A stretch of DNA of 60,853 bases, taken from assembly GCA_902587615.1 (NCBI GenBank), contig CACILY010000003.1, forward strand, positions 1 through 60,853. The letters are read 5' to 3'. The position numbers were made by a program, and so were the translations under genes. Position 1 is the stretch's first letter. Each line of letters opens with the position of its first letter. Below the pieces are notes generated by a model, which searched no databases, was not told the origin of the DNA, and was given only the letters and a program-made list of their open reading frames with translations. The stretch comes from an uncultured Prochlorococcus sp. Lineage in GTDB: Bacteria; Cyanobacteriota; Cyanobacteriia; PCC-6307; Cyanobiaceae. Positions 48,510 through 58,357 of this stretch are shown in pieces.

Positions 48510-49788
48510 TTCTTTTCTTATAGAGAGGGAACTCTTGGCAAAGTGAGTTAACCATGGTTTTACATTCTTCTTTAATAGAATTATCTTCTGGATTTAAAAG
48601 TCTATTTGAAATGATATCTCCAACTTTTAAAAAAGCTTTTTCATTAAACCCTCTTGTTGTTAGGGCGGCAGTACCAAGTCTTAGACCGCTAGTAACAAAA
48701 GGAGATTCAGGATCAAAAGGTACTGTGTTTTTATTTGCGGTGATATTTATTTCGCTTACTAATTTATCGGCAGTTTTCCCTGTCATTCCAATGCTTCGGA
48801 GATCAAGTAGAACTAAATGATTGTCGGTTCCTCCGCTAACAATATTTATTCCTCTTTCTTTCATTCTCTCAGCTAATACTTTTGCATTCGATAGAACTTT
48901 TTCTATATACGAATGAAAACCTGGCTGAAGCGCTTCTTCAAAGGCAACAGCTTTTGACGCAATTACATGTTCAAGGGGACCACCCTGAGTCCCAGGGAAT
49001 ACTGCTTTGTCAAATCTTTTCCCAAATTCTTCGTCTTTACAAAGTATTAGTCCCCCTCGAGGTCCGCGAAGTGTTTTATGCGTGGTTGTCGTAACCACAT
49101 CACAGAAAGGAATTGGATTCGGATGAAGCCCTGCTGCTACAAGTCCTGCTATATGGGCTATATCTGCCATCAAATATGCACCCATCTCATCTGCGATCGA
49201 GCGAAATGCTTGGAAATCAATCGTTCTCGAGTATGCAGAATATCCACAGATAATTAATTTGGGTTTATGCTCTACAGCTAATTGGCGCAGTGCATTGAAG
49301 TCTATAGTTTCTGTCTGGGGATTAACTCCGTAATGAATTGCTTTAAACCATTTGCCACTTACATTTACAGGAGATCCATGAGTTAGATGTCCTCCATGAG
49401 AGAGATTCATCCCCATGATGGTATCTCCTGGATTGAGAAGACTTAAAAAAACAGAGAAATTCGCTTGCGCTCCACTATGAGGTTGAACGTTAGCCCAACC
49501 TGCCTTGAAAAGTTTTTTTGCCCTTGAAATTGCTAGTTTTTCTATCTCATCAATATATTCACACCCTCCGTAATAACGTTTACCAGGTAGTCCTTCTGCG
49601 TATTTATTGGTTAGTACAGATCCTTGAGCCTCCATCACTGCTGAAGAGGCAAAATTCTCACTAGCAATTAGTTCTAAATGACTTTCCTGCCTATTAAGTT
49701 CTTGATTAATTAGGTTAGCTATAGAGGGATCTGAGTCTTGTAAAGCAGTATTAATTGATGGCAAGTAACTTGTCCTCCGTTTTTCCAT
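48502..49788 (-). CDS. glyA: Serine hydroxymethyltransferase
   Basis: PLP enzyme interconverting serine and glycine with tetrahydrofolate, relevant here for one-carbon units and photorespiratory glycine. The 428-residue protein shows [59 protein letters not shown] and the PLP lysine in [19 protein letters not shown] at 49788 ([20 protein letters not shown]) gives the normal length with a slightly extended N terminus. First gene of a minus-strand run with cinA and leuCD. Confidence 0.97.
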   Translation of the reverse strand: MEKRRTSYLPSINTALQDSDPSIANLINQELNRQESHLELIASENFASSAVMEAQGSVLTNKYAEGLPGKRYYGGCEYIDEIEKLAISRAKKLFKAGWANVQPHSGAQANFSVFLSLLNPGDTIMGMNLSHGGHLTHGSPVNVSGKWFKAIHYGVNPQTETIDFNALRQLAVEHKPKLIICGYSAYSRTIDFQAFRSIADEMGAYLMADIAHIAGLVAAGLHPNPIPFCDVVTTTTHKTLRGPRGGLILCKDEEFGKRFDKAVFPGTQGGPLEHVIASKAVAFEEALQPGFHSYIEKVLSNAKVLAERMKERGINIVSGGTDNHLVLLDLRSIGMTGKTADKLVSEINITANKNTVPFDPESPFVTSGLRLGTAALTTRGFNEKAFLKVGDIISNRLLNPEDNSIKEECKTMVNSLCQEFPLYKKRIE

Positions 49789-49896
49789 AATTCAGATTTG
49801 ATCGTAATCAAAAGACTCTGCTTATGATGAAAAACTTAGGCTTATTTTCTATATATACTGATTACCTCAAAAAAGATCATTTCTAGTTTCTAAAAC

Positions 49897-49969
49897 GCGC
49901 CTGGAGAGATTCGAACTCCCGACCCTCTGATCCGTAGTCAGATGCTCTAATCCGCTGAGCTACAGGCGC
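49897..49969 (-). tRNA. tRNA-Arg (anticodon ACG)
   Basis: Minus-strand cloverleaf: acceptor GCGCCTG and CAGGCGC plus discriminator G, D arm GCTCAGCGGATTAGAGC, anticodon arm CTGA-CTACGGA-TCAG giving ACG, short variable loop GGGTC, and T arm GGGAG-TTCGAAT-CTCTC. CCA is not encoded. It sits between glyA and a DUF3181-like gene; no duplication of its 3' end was seen nearby. Confidence 0.95.
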
Positions 49970-50161
49970 ATCAAAAATCAATATGAGCTCATTAAGGGTG
50001 ACTTCGTCAACTGATGGGCTGCAAATAACTACAAAATCTAATTAGTTCTAAGACTCCATTGCAATTGATTCGATAAGTTTTATGTTGAAACTAAATAGAC
50101 TCAACCTCATGTTTAGCTCTTTTCGCTGAGATAGGTGAACTTACAAAATTAGGAATTTCTT

Positions 50162-50452
50162 ATGGGGCTTGTACCAGGTGAAATCAGAGAGATAGAAATA
50201 GCTATTGCTGATCGAATTTATATACAAGTTGCAAATTGGCACCTTTATTTGGGGGATGCAGGGTTAGCGAATCAATTAGCCATTGAATGCAAGGCTAATT
50301 TGGACCAAGGCTCAGAGGTTGCTGCTCGTAAGGCACTTGAGTCAGTTCAAGTGAAGTTGGGAGGTGGAAATACACAGTTGCCTTTAGCTAGATTAATTCC
50401 ACCAGGACAAATTTTTGACTTAGAAGAGATTTTGGACCCTTATTCCAGATAA
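50162..50452 (+). CDS. Small conserved cyanobacterial protein, probably DUF3181
   Basis: A 96-residue soluble protein, mostly helical, starting MGLVPGEIREIEIAIADRIY and continuing with a basic helix near GSEVAARKALESVQVKLGGG; it ends PPGQIFDLEEILDPYSR. It fits the DUF3181 family of cyanobacteria to the extent I recall it; no function is known. The next gene starts 25 bases after its stop, so the two may be cotranscribed. Confidence 0.72.
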   Translation: MGLVPGEIREIEIAIADRIYIQVANWHLYLGDAGLANQLAIECKANLDQGSEVAARKALESVQVKLGGGNTQLPLARLIPPGQIFDLEEILDPYSR

Positions 50453-50477
50453 GGTTAAAGATATTGACTTAATTAAT

Positions 50478-50741
50478 TTGCTGATCATTGAGGTTACTAA
50501 CGCTCGCGATGTTGTTCGCCAACGTGTGGGACGTCTTGGGGAAAGGTTTATTGGCAAAGTTTTTGATGCTGATGCTCAGGTTGAAAAGGCACTCATTCAA
50601 GAAATGGAAACTGCTTTTCAAGAGTTTGGTATAGAGGCCAGGATTCTTTCTGTAGACGGTCTCAAACTAGATGGCTCAAAATCTTTGGAAATATCTCTTC
50701 AAGTGAGAGAAGAAAGGGATATTTTACTTAGAAAAGAATAA
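50478..50741 (+). CDS. Small conserved hypothetical protein
   Basis: An 87-residue soluble protein without a family I know. It begins LIIEVTNARDVVRQRVGRLG and has a helix-strand pattern (DADAQVEKALIQEMETAFQE, IEARILSVDGLKLDGSKSLE). The chosen start is TTG at 50478; nearby CTG or ATT are alternatives, so the N terminus is uncertain. Its last codons overlap the 3' end of the convergent murJ by 18 bases. The preserved pattern and the short gap after the DUF3181-like gene suggest an expressed pair. Confidence 0.65.
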   Translation: MLIIEVTNARDVVRQRVGRLGERFIGKVFDADAQVEKALIQEMETAFQEFGIEARILSVDGLKLDGSKSLEISLQVREERDILLRKE

Positions 50742-52334
50742 TTTCCTCCTGAAAATTTTATTTAGTTCATTTACTTCATTTACTCCTAGTAAATTCGTAG
50801 AGATAATAAAAGAAAAAACATTTACTCCTATAATTAATAATACTTCCATAAATAAACTGATCATGTTTTCAGGCCAAATAAATGTTCTACAAATAGACGA
50901 AGCAATAATTCCTGAGAATAGCCCTGAACAAATTAGCTTTACAAAGGAAAAAAACCATTTTTTTATAGGCAAATTTATTAGTCGACTATTTAGTCTATAT
51001 AAGAGTGCTATACAAGTTAAAAGGTTTACTAATCCCGTCCCAAATACAAGACCTTGGCCTCCAAGATTAAAAGGAATTTGAGAACCCCATGGAGTAGGTC
51101 CTCCAACCATAATCCAATCTATTACTATATTTAACCAAATACCAATTACTGATAGTTTGAAAGGAGTATTAGCATCACCTAATGCATAAAAGACTCTTAC
51201 TAATAAATCTCGACATAAATAAACAGGCATGCCTACTCCATAAGCTATTAGTAGTCCAGAAACAAGGTTAATTGCATTCTCATTGAAAGCACCCCTTCCA
51301 TAAATTAGTTCAATAATTGGAGTCCTTCCAGAGATAAATATTGTGCCTAGACAGATCATACTTACCAAAGAAAACATCAACCCTTGATCAATTCTTTTAT
51401 TTAGTAAGGAATGATTATTTGCTCCACTTAATTTTGAAAATATTGGTAATAATGGTATTAAAAGTGCATTAGAGATTAATCCTAGAGGTGCTTGAATAAT
51501 AAAGTTTGCATAACTAAGACCTGCTGCAACTCCAACTAATTCAGAAGCGAAAAAAAGGTCTGTAAATACATTTATTTGGAGCATTCCTGAAGAAAGTGTT
51601 GCAGGTACAATTATTTTCCAAACTTCCCTAACTCCTGGATTATTCCAATCCCAAACCAGCTTCATTTTCCAAATTCCCTTCTTCATTAATGAAGGTATTT
51701 GAACGACCCATTGTGCAATTGCTCCAATCAATGTGGCAATTGCTAGTAAATAGGCCCCTTTAAAAACAAGATTTATCGATTCAAATCTTTCTCCTTGGCT
51801 TATCCAAAATCCTCCAATAATAATAATAATCGAAATACTAGAAAAGATTGGTGCAATTGATGGAATGAAGAATTCATCTCTAGAATTTAGAGAGCCGAAG
51901 CTAATCCCTATTAATCCAGAGAGGAAAGCTATAGGAGCCATTATTTGTAATTGCATAACTGCAATTCTATGAATATCACTATTCAAACCAGGTCCAACAA
52001 TCTTTATTATTGGATCTGCTAAAATGAAAATAGCTAAACTAATTAAAAACAAAAATGTAGTAATATTGGTATTTATTGCTGTAGTTAAATATGCTGCTTC
52101 TTTACGAGACTTTTGGGTTAGTATTGTGACCATTGCATTATGAAATGGTCCATTGATTCCTCCAAGAAGAATTAGGAAAAATCCTGGTATTATGTATGCA
52201 TAGTTATAAGCATCATATGCAGGGCCGATGCCAAAGGCTCCAGCAATTACTAATTGTCTAATCATTCCACCTATTTTGCTAATTAAAGTTCCTGAGGTAA
52301 CAATAAGAGCTATATTTTTAATAGATTTAGCCAT
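50724..52334 (-). CDS. murJ: Lipid II flippase MurJ (MviN family)
   Basis: A 536-residue polytopic membrane protein of the MOP superfamily, moving lipid II across the cytoplasmic membrane for peptidoglycan synthesis. About 14 hydrophobic segments are visible. Family residues are SKIGGMIRQLVIAGAFGIGP at the N terminus, ILLGGINGPFHNAMVTIL and YGRGAFNENAINLVSGLLIAY. The central basic residues of the substrate cavity (RQ, KR regions) are compatible. ATG at 52334, 35 bases from the frame of sfsA on the opposite strand. Confidence 0.93.
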   Translation of the reverse strand: MAKSIKNIALIVTSGTLISKIGGMIRQLVIAGAFGIGPAYDAYNYAYIIPGFFLILLGGINGPFHNAMVTILTQKSRKEAAYLTTAINTNITTFLFLISLAIFILADPIIKIVGPGLNSDIHRIAVMQLQIMAPIAFLSGLIGISFGSLNSRDEFFIPSIAPIFSSISIIIIIGGFWISQGERFESINLVFKGAYLLAIATLIGAIAQWVVQIPSLMKKGIWKMKLVWDWNNPGVREVWKIIVPATLSSGMLQINVFTDLFFASELVGVAAGLSYANFIIQAPLGLISNALLIPLLPIFSKLSGANNHSLLNKRIDQGLMFSLVSMICLGTIFISGRTPIIELIYGRGAFNENAINLVSGLLIAYGVGMPVYLCRDLLVRVFYALGDANTPFKLSVIGIWLNIVIDWIMVGGPTPWGSQIPFNLGGQGLVFGTGLVNLLTCIALLYRLNSRLINLPIKKWFFSFVKLICSGLFSGIIASSICRTFIWPENMISLFMEVLLIIGVNVFSFIISTNLLGVNEVNELNKIFRRKLFFSK

Positions 52335-52410
52335 AGGTTAAATGTAGAACTAAATTCATTTATTAATCTTGATTTTGTCGAGTATTATTCATGATCCCAA
52401 GAGCTTGCAA

Positions 52411-53184
52411 ATGTTAAAGATTGGAGATCCACTTTTAAAGTTTGAAAGTTTGCATGAAGGCATTTTACTGAAACGTTATAAGAGGTTTTTGGCAGATGTG
52501 GAACTTGATAATGGAGAAATAGTTACAGCACATTGTGCTAACACTGGACCTATGAGGGGAGTTTTGAATGTAGGAGGTCGTGTCAGGCTTAAATATGCTC
52601 CATCACCTACGCGGAAATTATCTTGGTCTTGGGAGCAAGCGCAAGTCTTAAACTTGAAGGAATCTTTGTGTTGGGTGGGTGTTAACACCTTTTTGCCTAA
52701 CACTCTTGTGCTAATGGCTATTAAGGCTGGTTGTTTACAAAAAGAATTAGGATTGATTTCAGATATTAAAAAAGAAGTTGTTTATGGAATTAATAGAAGA
52801 AGTAGAATTGATTTGCTTTTATACCCTGAGTGTCAAAATTTTGATCAACGTAATATTTATATTGAAGTAAAAAATACTACATGGACTCAAGGAGAATTAG
52901 CCCTTTTCCCAGACACAGTAACCACAAGAGGTCAAAAGCATTTAACTGAATTAATTAATGTAATTCCTAACTCAAGAGCTGTATTAATACCTTGTATAAG
53001 TAGAGACGATACAAAGGCTTTTGCTCCAGGAGATTCAGCTGATAAAGAATATGGAAACTTATTTAGGATTGCAGTAAAAAAAGGAGTGGAAATAATACCT
53101 GTTTGTTTTGGGTTTCATAAAGACTATATTTCGTGGCAGGGTATTCGTCCGTTTAACAACTATCAAGTTCTACAAAGGGCTTAA
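52411..53184 (+). CDS. sfsA: SfsA family protein (sugar fermentation stimulation)
   Basis: A 257-residue SfsA homologue. Typical segments are LLKRYKRFLADVELDNGEIV, HCANTGPMRGVLNVGGRVRL, and the nuclease-like IYIEVKNTTWTQGELALFPD with EVKN, where restriction-endonuclease-like folds bind metal. Start is ATG at 52411, matching the short N terminus of the family; a TTG frame to 52369 would add 14 residues. SfsA was first seen as an E. coli maltose regulator; its true activity is unclear, and the nuclease-like fold suggests nucleic-acid binding. Confidence 0.92.
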   Translation: MLKIGDPLLKFESLHEGILLKRYKRFLADVELDNGEIVTAHCANTGPMRGVLNVGGRVRLKYAPSPTRKLSWSWEQAQVLNLKESLCWVGVNTFLPNTLVLMAIKAGCLQKELGLISDIKKEVVYGINRRSRIDLLLYPECQNFDQRNIYIEVKNTTWTQGELALFPDTVTTRGQKHLTELINVIPNSRAVLIPCISRDDTKAFAPGDSADKEYGNLFRIAVKKGVEIIPVCFGFHKDYISWQGIRPFNNYQVLQRA

Positions 53185-53204
53185 ATTTATTGAATTCATA
53201 TTTG

Positions 53205-53218
53205 GTAGCAACAAATAC
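53205..53218 (+). promoter_or_regulatory. NtcA binding site upstream of amt1
   Basis: GTA-GCAACAAA-TAC: a perfect GTA-N8-TAC NtcA box. A -10-like CATAGT (53241-53246, 4 of 6 to TATAAT) begins 22 bases after the box, the spacing of NtcA-activated promoters, and the amt1 ATG is about 57 bases further on. Only the box and spacing are seen; binding is inferred from the known class of promoter and from ntcA being in the same window. Confidence 0.8.
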
Positions 53219-53240
53219 TTGCAGATGATCAGTTTGAGTA

Positions 53241-53246
53241 CATAGT
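53241..53246 (+). promoter_or_regulatory. Candidate -10 element of amt1
   Basis: CATAGT, one of the weaker matches to TATAAT, at the spacing expected downstream of the NtcA box. No -35 hexamer is needed in this promoter class because NtcA replaces it. Position is a guess by spacing. Confidence 0.5.
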
Positions 53247-53303
53247 GATACATGTAATACCTGGTTTTTAAATGCCAGAGATCTCGCAGTTCAGCAATTT
53301 TTT

Positions 53304-54806
53304 ATGACTACTGCTTTGCATGCTGCTCCTTCTCGACGAAATCATCGTCGACTACAGGAAGCCAGTCTTCTAAATGGTCCAATGCTTTTAGTGAAAAGCA
53401 TTCGTGGGTTAAGAACAAATCGTGCTTTGATTTGGCTAGCAACCGTTCCTTTAGCTCTTCTGGGCTTAGGTGTTTTTAATTTTGCTGCACAAGCAGAAGT
53501 AGGTTTGTCTGATTTGACAGGGGCTCAGGCCGCAGCATTTTTGGCTGACAATCTTTGGTTATTTATTGCAACCATTCTTGTGATTTTTATGAATGCAGGA
53601 TTTGCAATGGTTGAAGCCGGAATGTGTAGGCAAAAAAATGCAGTTAATATTCTTGCGAAAAATCTTTTTGTCTTTGCTCTTGCAGTAACTGCCTATTGGT
53701 TTATTGGATATTCCTTAATGTATGGAGGATCCGTTATAGATGGATGGGTTTATTTTCAGGGTCTTTTTGTTGATCCTGATCCTTCAGGAGCAATTGAATG
53801 TGCTGCTGGTCTGGCAGGGGAAGGTTGCTCTCAATTAGTTCCATCAGTTGATTTTCTTTTTCAGGCAGCATTTGCTGGTACTGCAGCAACCATTGTTTCT
53901 GGACTTGTTGCTGAGAGAGTTAAATTTGGAGAATTTGTTGTTTTCTCATTAGTTTTAACTGCTTTTATATATCCAATTGCTGGCAGTTGGCAATGGAATG
54001 GTGGTTGGCTATCAGAACTTGGATTCATTGACTTTGCTGGATCATCAATCGTTCATTCAGTTGGTGGATGGGCTGGACTCGTAGGAGCAATGCTTCTTGG
54101 CCCTCGTATTGGAAAATTTGTTGATGGCAAAGCACAGGCAATGCCAGGACACAATATGGCTATAGCTACTTTGGGAGCTTTGGTTTTATGGATTGGCTGG
54201 TATGGCTTTAATCCTGGATCAGAATTAGCCATGGATCAATATGTTGCTTACGTTGCAGTTACCACTACTTTGGCTGCTGCTGGAGGCGCAATAGCCGCAA
54301 CAATTATTTCTACTGTTACTTCAGGTAAGCCAGATTTGACCATGATTATTAATGGAATCCTTGCTGGTTTAGTCAGTATTACTGCTGGTTGTGGGAATAT
54401 GACTTTCTCAGGATCATGGATCGCTGGATTTGTAGGTGGAGTAATTGTTGTTTTCTCAGTATCTGCTTTAGATGCGGCTGGTATTGATGACCCTGTAGGA
54501 GCATTCTCAGTTCATGGTGTATGCGGAGTTTGGGGAACTTTAGTTATAGGTTTATGGGGGGTTGAAGGAATGGATCCAGGAGTTGCTGGCATTGGATTAT
54601 TTAATGGCGGTGGACTTTCTCAATTCCTAATTCAGGCTCTTGGGGCAGCTGCTTATGGTCTTTGGACTGTCGCAACTTGTTGGATCGCATGGTCAATTAT
54701 TGGTGGTTTCTTTGGAGGTATACGTGTCTCCGAAGAAGAAGAGTTACAAGGGTTAGATGTAGGAGAGCATGGAATGGAGGCTTATCCAGATTTTGCTTCT
54801 AGTTAG
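53304..54806 (+). CDS. amt1: Ammonium transporter Amt1
   Basis: A 500-residue Amt/Rh-family ammonium channel in the cytoplasmic membrane. The N-terminal 60 residues include a hydrophobic segment (LIWLATVPLALLGLGVFNFA) that may be a signal or first helix; the pore helices follow with NAGFAMVEAGMCRQKNAVNI, FAGSSIVHSVGGWAGLVGAM and DDPVGAFSVHGVCGVWGTL, carrying the paired pore histidines. It ends with a cytoplasmic tail EEEELQGLDVGEHG typical of the family. Directly behind a perfect NtcA box, and followed by its own terminator, so probably a monocistronic nitrogen-regulated gene. Confidence 0.96.
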   Translation: MTTALHAAPSRRNHRRLQEASLLNGPMLLVKSIRGLRTNRALIWLATVPLALLGLGVFNFAAQAEVGLSDLTGAQAAAFLADNLWLFIATILVIFMNAGFAMVEAGMCRQKNAVNILAKNLFVFALAVTAYWFIGYSLMYGGSVIDGWVYFQGLFVDPDPSGAIECAAGLAGEGCSQLVPSVDFLFQAAFAGTAATIVSGLVAERVKFGEFVVFSLVLTAFIYPIAGSWQWNGGWLSELGFIDFAGSSIVHSVGGWAGLVGAMLLGPRIGKFVDGKAQAMPGHNMAIATLGALVLWIGWYGFNPGSELAMDQYVAYVAVTTTLAAAGGAIAATIISTVTSGKPDLTMIINGILAGLVSITAGCGNMTFSGSWIAGFVGGVIVVFSVSALDAAGIDDPVGAFSVHGVCGVWGTLVIGLWGVEGMDPGVAGIGLFNGGGLSQFLIQALGAAAYGLWTVATCWIAWSIIGGFFGGIRVSEEEELQGLDVGEHGMEAYPDFASS

Positions 54807-54830
54807 ATAAATAACCTGAAGTTCGATTTC

Positions 54831-54862
54831 AAAAAGCCTGGAATTGCCCCAGGCTTTTTTAT
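54831..54862 (+). terminator. Intrinsic terminator of amt1
   Basis: AAAAAGCCTGG, 7-base loop, then CCAGGCTTTTTT, starting 25 bases after the amt1 stop. A perfect 11-pair stem if the A/T tracts are counted, followed by T-rich sequence. Confidence 0.92.
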
Positions 54863-54917
54863 TATGTGTGTAAGAATTGATTATTAGTTGTGTTTAAAAA
54901 CAGTTTTAAAGATTGAT

Positions 54918-56126
54918 ATGGATACACAAGCTTTTAAGCAATCTCTTCATAAGTCAGATCGCTATAACAGGCGAGGCTTTGGTTCTGCTACCAAAAGAGC
55001 CGAAGCTCTAGCCCAGGCTTATCAAAGTAATTTAATAGGTGCAATTAGAGAGAATGGAAATTTATTAGAACATGGAAGATTAAAAGTAAAGCTTGCAGAG
55101 GCATTTGGTTTTTGTTGGGGAGTAGAAAGAGCTGTTGCCATGGCTTATGAAACAAGAAAGCATTATCCAAAAGAAAGGATTTGGATAACCAATGAAATTA
55201 TTCATAATCCTTCCGTAAATGATCATTTACGGAAAATGAATGTTCTTTTTATATCTGAAGAAAATGGGATAAAAGATTTTTCAAAAGTAAAAGATGGAGA
55301 TGTGGTTATATTGCCTGCTTTTGGAGCGACAGTTCAAGATATGCAGCTTCTACATGAAAGAGGATGCCATATCATTGATACGACTTGCCCTTGGGTTTCT
55401 AAAGTTTGGCATACAGTTGAAAAGCATAAAAAACATACATTTACATCTGTTATTCATGGTAAATATAAGCATGAAGAAACTCTTGCAACTAGTTCATTCG
55501 CCGGCACGTATTTAGTAGTTCTAGATCTTGAGGAGGCACAATATGTTGCTAATTACATACTTGGTAAAGGTAATCGTAAGGAGTTCTTAGAGCGATTTGC
55601 GAGAGCTTCATCTGAGGGCTTTGACCCTGATATTCATTTGCAGCGACTTGGAGTGGCTAATCAAACCACTATGTTGAAAAGTGAAACTGAAGAGATAGGA
55701 CGATTATTTGAAAAAACAATGCTCAGTAAATATGGTCCTGCTGAATTAAATGAACACTTTTTAGCTTTTAATACTATTTGTGATGCTACTGAAGAGAGGC
55801 AAGGGGCGATGTTTTCCTTAGTAGATGAACCATTAGATGTCATGGTTGTAATTGGTGGTTATAATTCTTCGAATACAACTCATTTACAGGAAATAGCTGT
55901 TAGTAGAGGTATTCGTTCTTTTCATATAGATACTCCTGAAAGGATTGGTGAGGAAACAAATACTATTACTCATATGCCTTTAGGAGAGAATTTAATAACA
56001 CAGCAGAATTTCCTTCCTGATGGAGATGTAACTGTTGGAATTACTTCAGGTGCATCAACGCCTGACAGAGTAGTGGAACATGTCATTCAAAAACTTATTA
56101 AGTTAACTGAGAATAATGATTTATAA
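54918..56126 (+). CDS. ispH: 4-hydroxy-3-methylbut-2-enyl diphosphate reductase
   Basis: Last step of the MEP isoprenoid pathway (IPP and DMAPP formation), feeding carotenoids, chlorophyll phytyl chain and quinones. The 402-residue protein from ATG at 54918 ([20 protein letters not shown]) is the long plant/cyanobacterial type with an N-terminal extension of about 60 residues. The three cluster cysteines lie in [28 protein letters not shown] and [15 protein letters not shown] longer frame opens at 54888, just after the amt1 terminator, but is not needed. Confidence 0.95.
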   Translation: MDTQAFKQSLHKSDRYNRRGFGSATKRAEALAQAYQSNLIGAIRENGNLLEHGRLKVKLAEAFGFCWGVERAVAMAYETRKHYPKERIWITNEIIHNPSVNDHLRKMNVLFISEENGIKDFSKVKDGDVVILPAFGATVQDMQLLHERGCHIIDTTCPWVSKVWHTVEKHKKHTFTSVIHGKYKHEETLATSSFAGTYLVVLDLEEAQYVANYILGKGNRKEFLERFARASSEGFDPDIHLQRLGVANQTTMLKSETEEIGRLFEKTMLSKYGPAELNEHFLAFNTICDATEERQGAMFSLVDEPLDVMVVIGGYNSSNTTHLQEIAVSRGIRSFHIDTPERIGEETNTITHMPLGENLITQQNFLPDGDVTVGITSGASTPDRVVEHVIQKLIKLTENNDL

Positions 56127-56185
56127 AAGTAATCCACGGTTATGGGATGCACTCTCTTAAAATCATTTTCTAATTCTTATATAAG

Positions 56186-56737
56186 ATGACTGATTCTGTT
56201 AACTCTAAAGATAGAAGATCTAAATCAAATGCATCTTCTCAAAAAGTGGAAGTGGTAGTTCAAAGTCCATCGAATCAAGGAGACGTTGATATTTTGGGTG
56301 AATTAGCCATATTTGCTCTCCGAGTTGGTTTTAGTCTGATGATGATTCATCATGGATTGGAAAAATTAGATGATCCAGAAGGTTTCGCACAGTTTGTTGT
56401 AGGAAAATATTTCCCTTTCTTGCCTGGAGATCCGATAATTTGGACCTATATAGCTGCAATAACTCAAATTGTTTGTCCTATAGGATTGGCTACAGGGATC
56501 TTTGCAAGGATTTCTGCTTTGGGATTGCTTTCAACAATGATTTTTGCATGTTATTTCCATTTCATTGATACAGGTTTAGAAGGCTTCCCCTTCGCTGTAG
56601 TTGAAACACATAATTATACGTTTGAATTATCAGCAATTTATGCTTTGATTTCTTTTTACTTTTTATGTGCTGGCCCAGGAAGACTATCTGCTTTTAGGAA
56701 GACAAATAAAATAACTTATTATCCAAAAGGTGATTAG
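56186..56737 (+). CDS. DoxX family membrane protein
   Basis: A 183-residue protein with a polar, Ser-rich N terminus of about 40 residues and four membrane helices. The DoxX signature is present: ALRVGFSLMMIHHGLEKLDD in the first helix with its His-Gly-Lys pattern, then AAITQIVCPIGLATGIFARI, and a C-terminal helix pair. DoxX proteins occur in thiosulfate oxidation or oxidative-stress complexes; no partner is next to it. It follows ispH by 59 bases and converges with purH, whose stop is three bases away. Confidence 0.85.
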   Translation: MTDSVNSKDRRSKSNASSQKVEVVVQSPSNQGDVDILGELAIFALRVGFSLMMIHHGLEKLDDPEGFAQFVVGKYFPFLPGDPIIWTYIAAITQIVCPIGLATGIFARISALGLLSTMIFACYFHFIDTGLEGFPFAVVETHNYTFELSAIYALISFYFLCAGPGRLSAFRKTNKITYYPKGD

Positions 56738-56739
56738 TT

Positions 56740-58296
56740 TTAATGTAGAAAATGCCTTATCCCGGTGAAAATCATTGAGATATTTAATTCATTACAAGCA
56801 TATATTGATTCTTTATCTTTAATGCTTCCTCCTGGTTGAATGATTGATGTAATTCCGTATTCTGCAGCCAATCGAACGGTATCATCAAATGGAAAAAAGC
56901 CATCACTAGCTAATACTGCTCCAGATGCTTTTTGTCCAGCAGCTTCTAAAGCTAACTTTGCTGAACCTACCCTGTTCATCTGACCAGCTCCTATACCTAA
57001 ACTTTGGCCCTTTGAAGCAATAGAAATAGCATTAGATTTAATATGTCTAACTACTTTCCAAGCGAACTTCAGGTCTTCAAGTTCTTGTGGTTTGGGCTTT
57101 GATTGAGTAACTATTTCCCAATTACTTATTTCAAGTTCTTGATTATCTATATCTTGAATTAAAAGTCCTCCCGCAATACTCCTAATATGCTTTTCATCTA
57201 AGTTATTTATAGATTCTGGCCTGAGTTGTAATACCCTTAAATTTTGTTTTTTAGCAAGAATCTTTTTCGAATCTTCATCGAAATCTGGTGCTACAACACA
57301 TTCTAAGAAAAGACTTGTAAGTTCAATCGCAGTATTTTCCTGTACGCATGAATTTAATGCCACTATTCCACCAAATGCACTCATTCGATCACTTTCAAGT
57401 GCTTTTTTAAGAGCTAAACTTCCTGACTCAGCTATTGCTACTCCACAAGGATTGCAGTGCTTGATTACAACAGCGGCTTTATTAATATATGGTTTTTCAC
57501 CAGACTCTCCATAACCAAATTCTTTTATCGTAGATATAGCCGATTCTAGATCAAGAAGATTATTTGTACTTAACTCTTTTCCTTGTAATTGAATTGCATT
57601 ACCCCATCCTCTATTACTAAAGCTATACCAATCAGCTTTTTGGTGAGGGTTTTCACCGTATCTCAGAGATTGTTTTAGTGGAACTGATTGATTCCAATCT
57701 GATGAATTTAATTCTTCTCTTTGACTCATCCACTTGTAAATATTTAAATCATATTCAGCTGTATGTTCAAATGCATTAATAGAAAGTTCCCTCTTATATT
57801 TGTGAGTTATTTCTCCATTGGATAGTTTATTTAGGAATGTTTTGTATTGATCTGGTCTTGTAAGTATGATTACATCATGATGATTTTTGGCAGCGGCTCG
57901 TATCAAAGTAGGTCCACCAATATCAATGTTTTCTATAGCATCTTCCCAATTAACATTCTGTTTAGAAATAGTTTCTTTGAATGGGTATAGATTTACTACT
58001 ACTAAATCAATTTGTTGTATGCCTTCTTTCTCTAACTCTGATTTGTGGAAAGGATCTTCTCTTCGCGCAAGTATTCCCCCATGAATTTTGGGATGTAATG
58101 TCTTTACTCTGCCTCCTAGTATTTCTGATGCACCTGTATAGTCTGCTACTCGAGTAACAGGAATCTTTTCTGATTGAAGGGTTTTAGCAGTTCCACCACT
58201 GGAAATAATTTGATAACCATATTCTTCGGATAAACACCTGGCTAAAGGTACTAGGCCCTGTTTATTGGAGACGCTTAACAAGGCGATAGGAGACAT
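56740..58296 (-). CDS. purH: Bifunctional AICAR formyltransferase/IMP cyclohydrolase
   Basis: Last two steps of IMP synthesis in one 518-residue protein. The N-terminal IMPCH domain (about 1-190) opens [19 protein letters not shown] and has [11 protein letters not shown] and [19 protein letters not shown]. The C-terminal AICARFT domain carries [37 protein letters not shown] with the catalytic lysine-histidine pair, and [23 protein letters not shown] at 58296; divergent from the esterase gene. Confidence 0.97.
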   Translation of the reverse strand: MSPIALLSVSNKQGLVPLARCLSEEYGYQIISSGGTAKTLQSEKIPVTRVADYTGASEILGGRVKTLHPKIHGGILARREDPFHKSELEKEGIQQIDLVVVNLYPFKETISKQNVNWEDAIENIDIGGPTLIRAAAKNHHDVIILTRPDQYKTFLNKLSNGEITHKYKRELSINAFEHTAEYDLNIYKWMSQREELNSSDWNQSVPLKQSLRYGENPHQKADWYSFSNRGWGNAIQLQGKELSTNNLLDLESAISTIKEFGYGESGEKPYINKAAVVIKHCNPCGVAIAESGSLALKKALESDRMSAFGGIVALNSCVQENTAIELTSLFLECVVAPDFDEDSKKILAKKQNLRVLQLRPESINNLDEKHIRSIAGGLLIQDIDNQELEISNWEIVTQSKPKPQELEDLKFAWKVVRHIKSNAISIASKGQSLGIGAGQMNRVGSAKLALEAAGQKASGAVLASDGFFPFDDTVRLAAEYGITSIIQPGGSIKDKESIYACNELNISMIFTGIRHFLH

Positions 58297-58357
58297 AATA
58301 GAAAATACAAACTTAACCTTTGAGATAACTTACGCAGCAAAGATGCAAATTGCTTGA

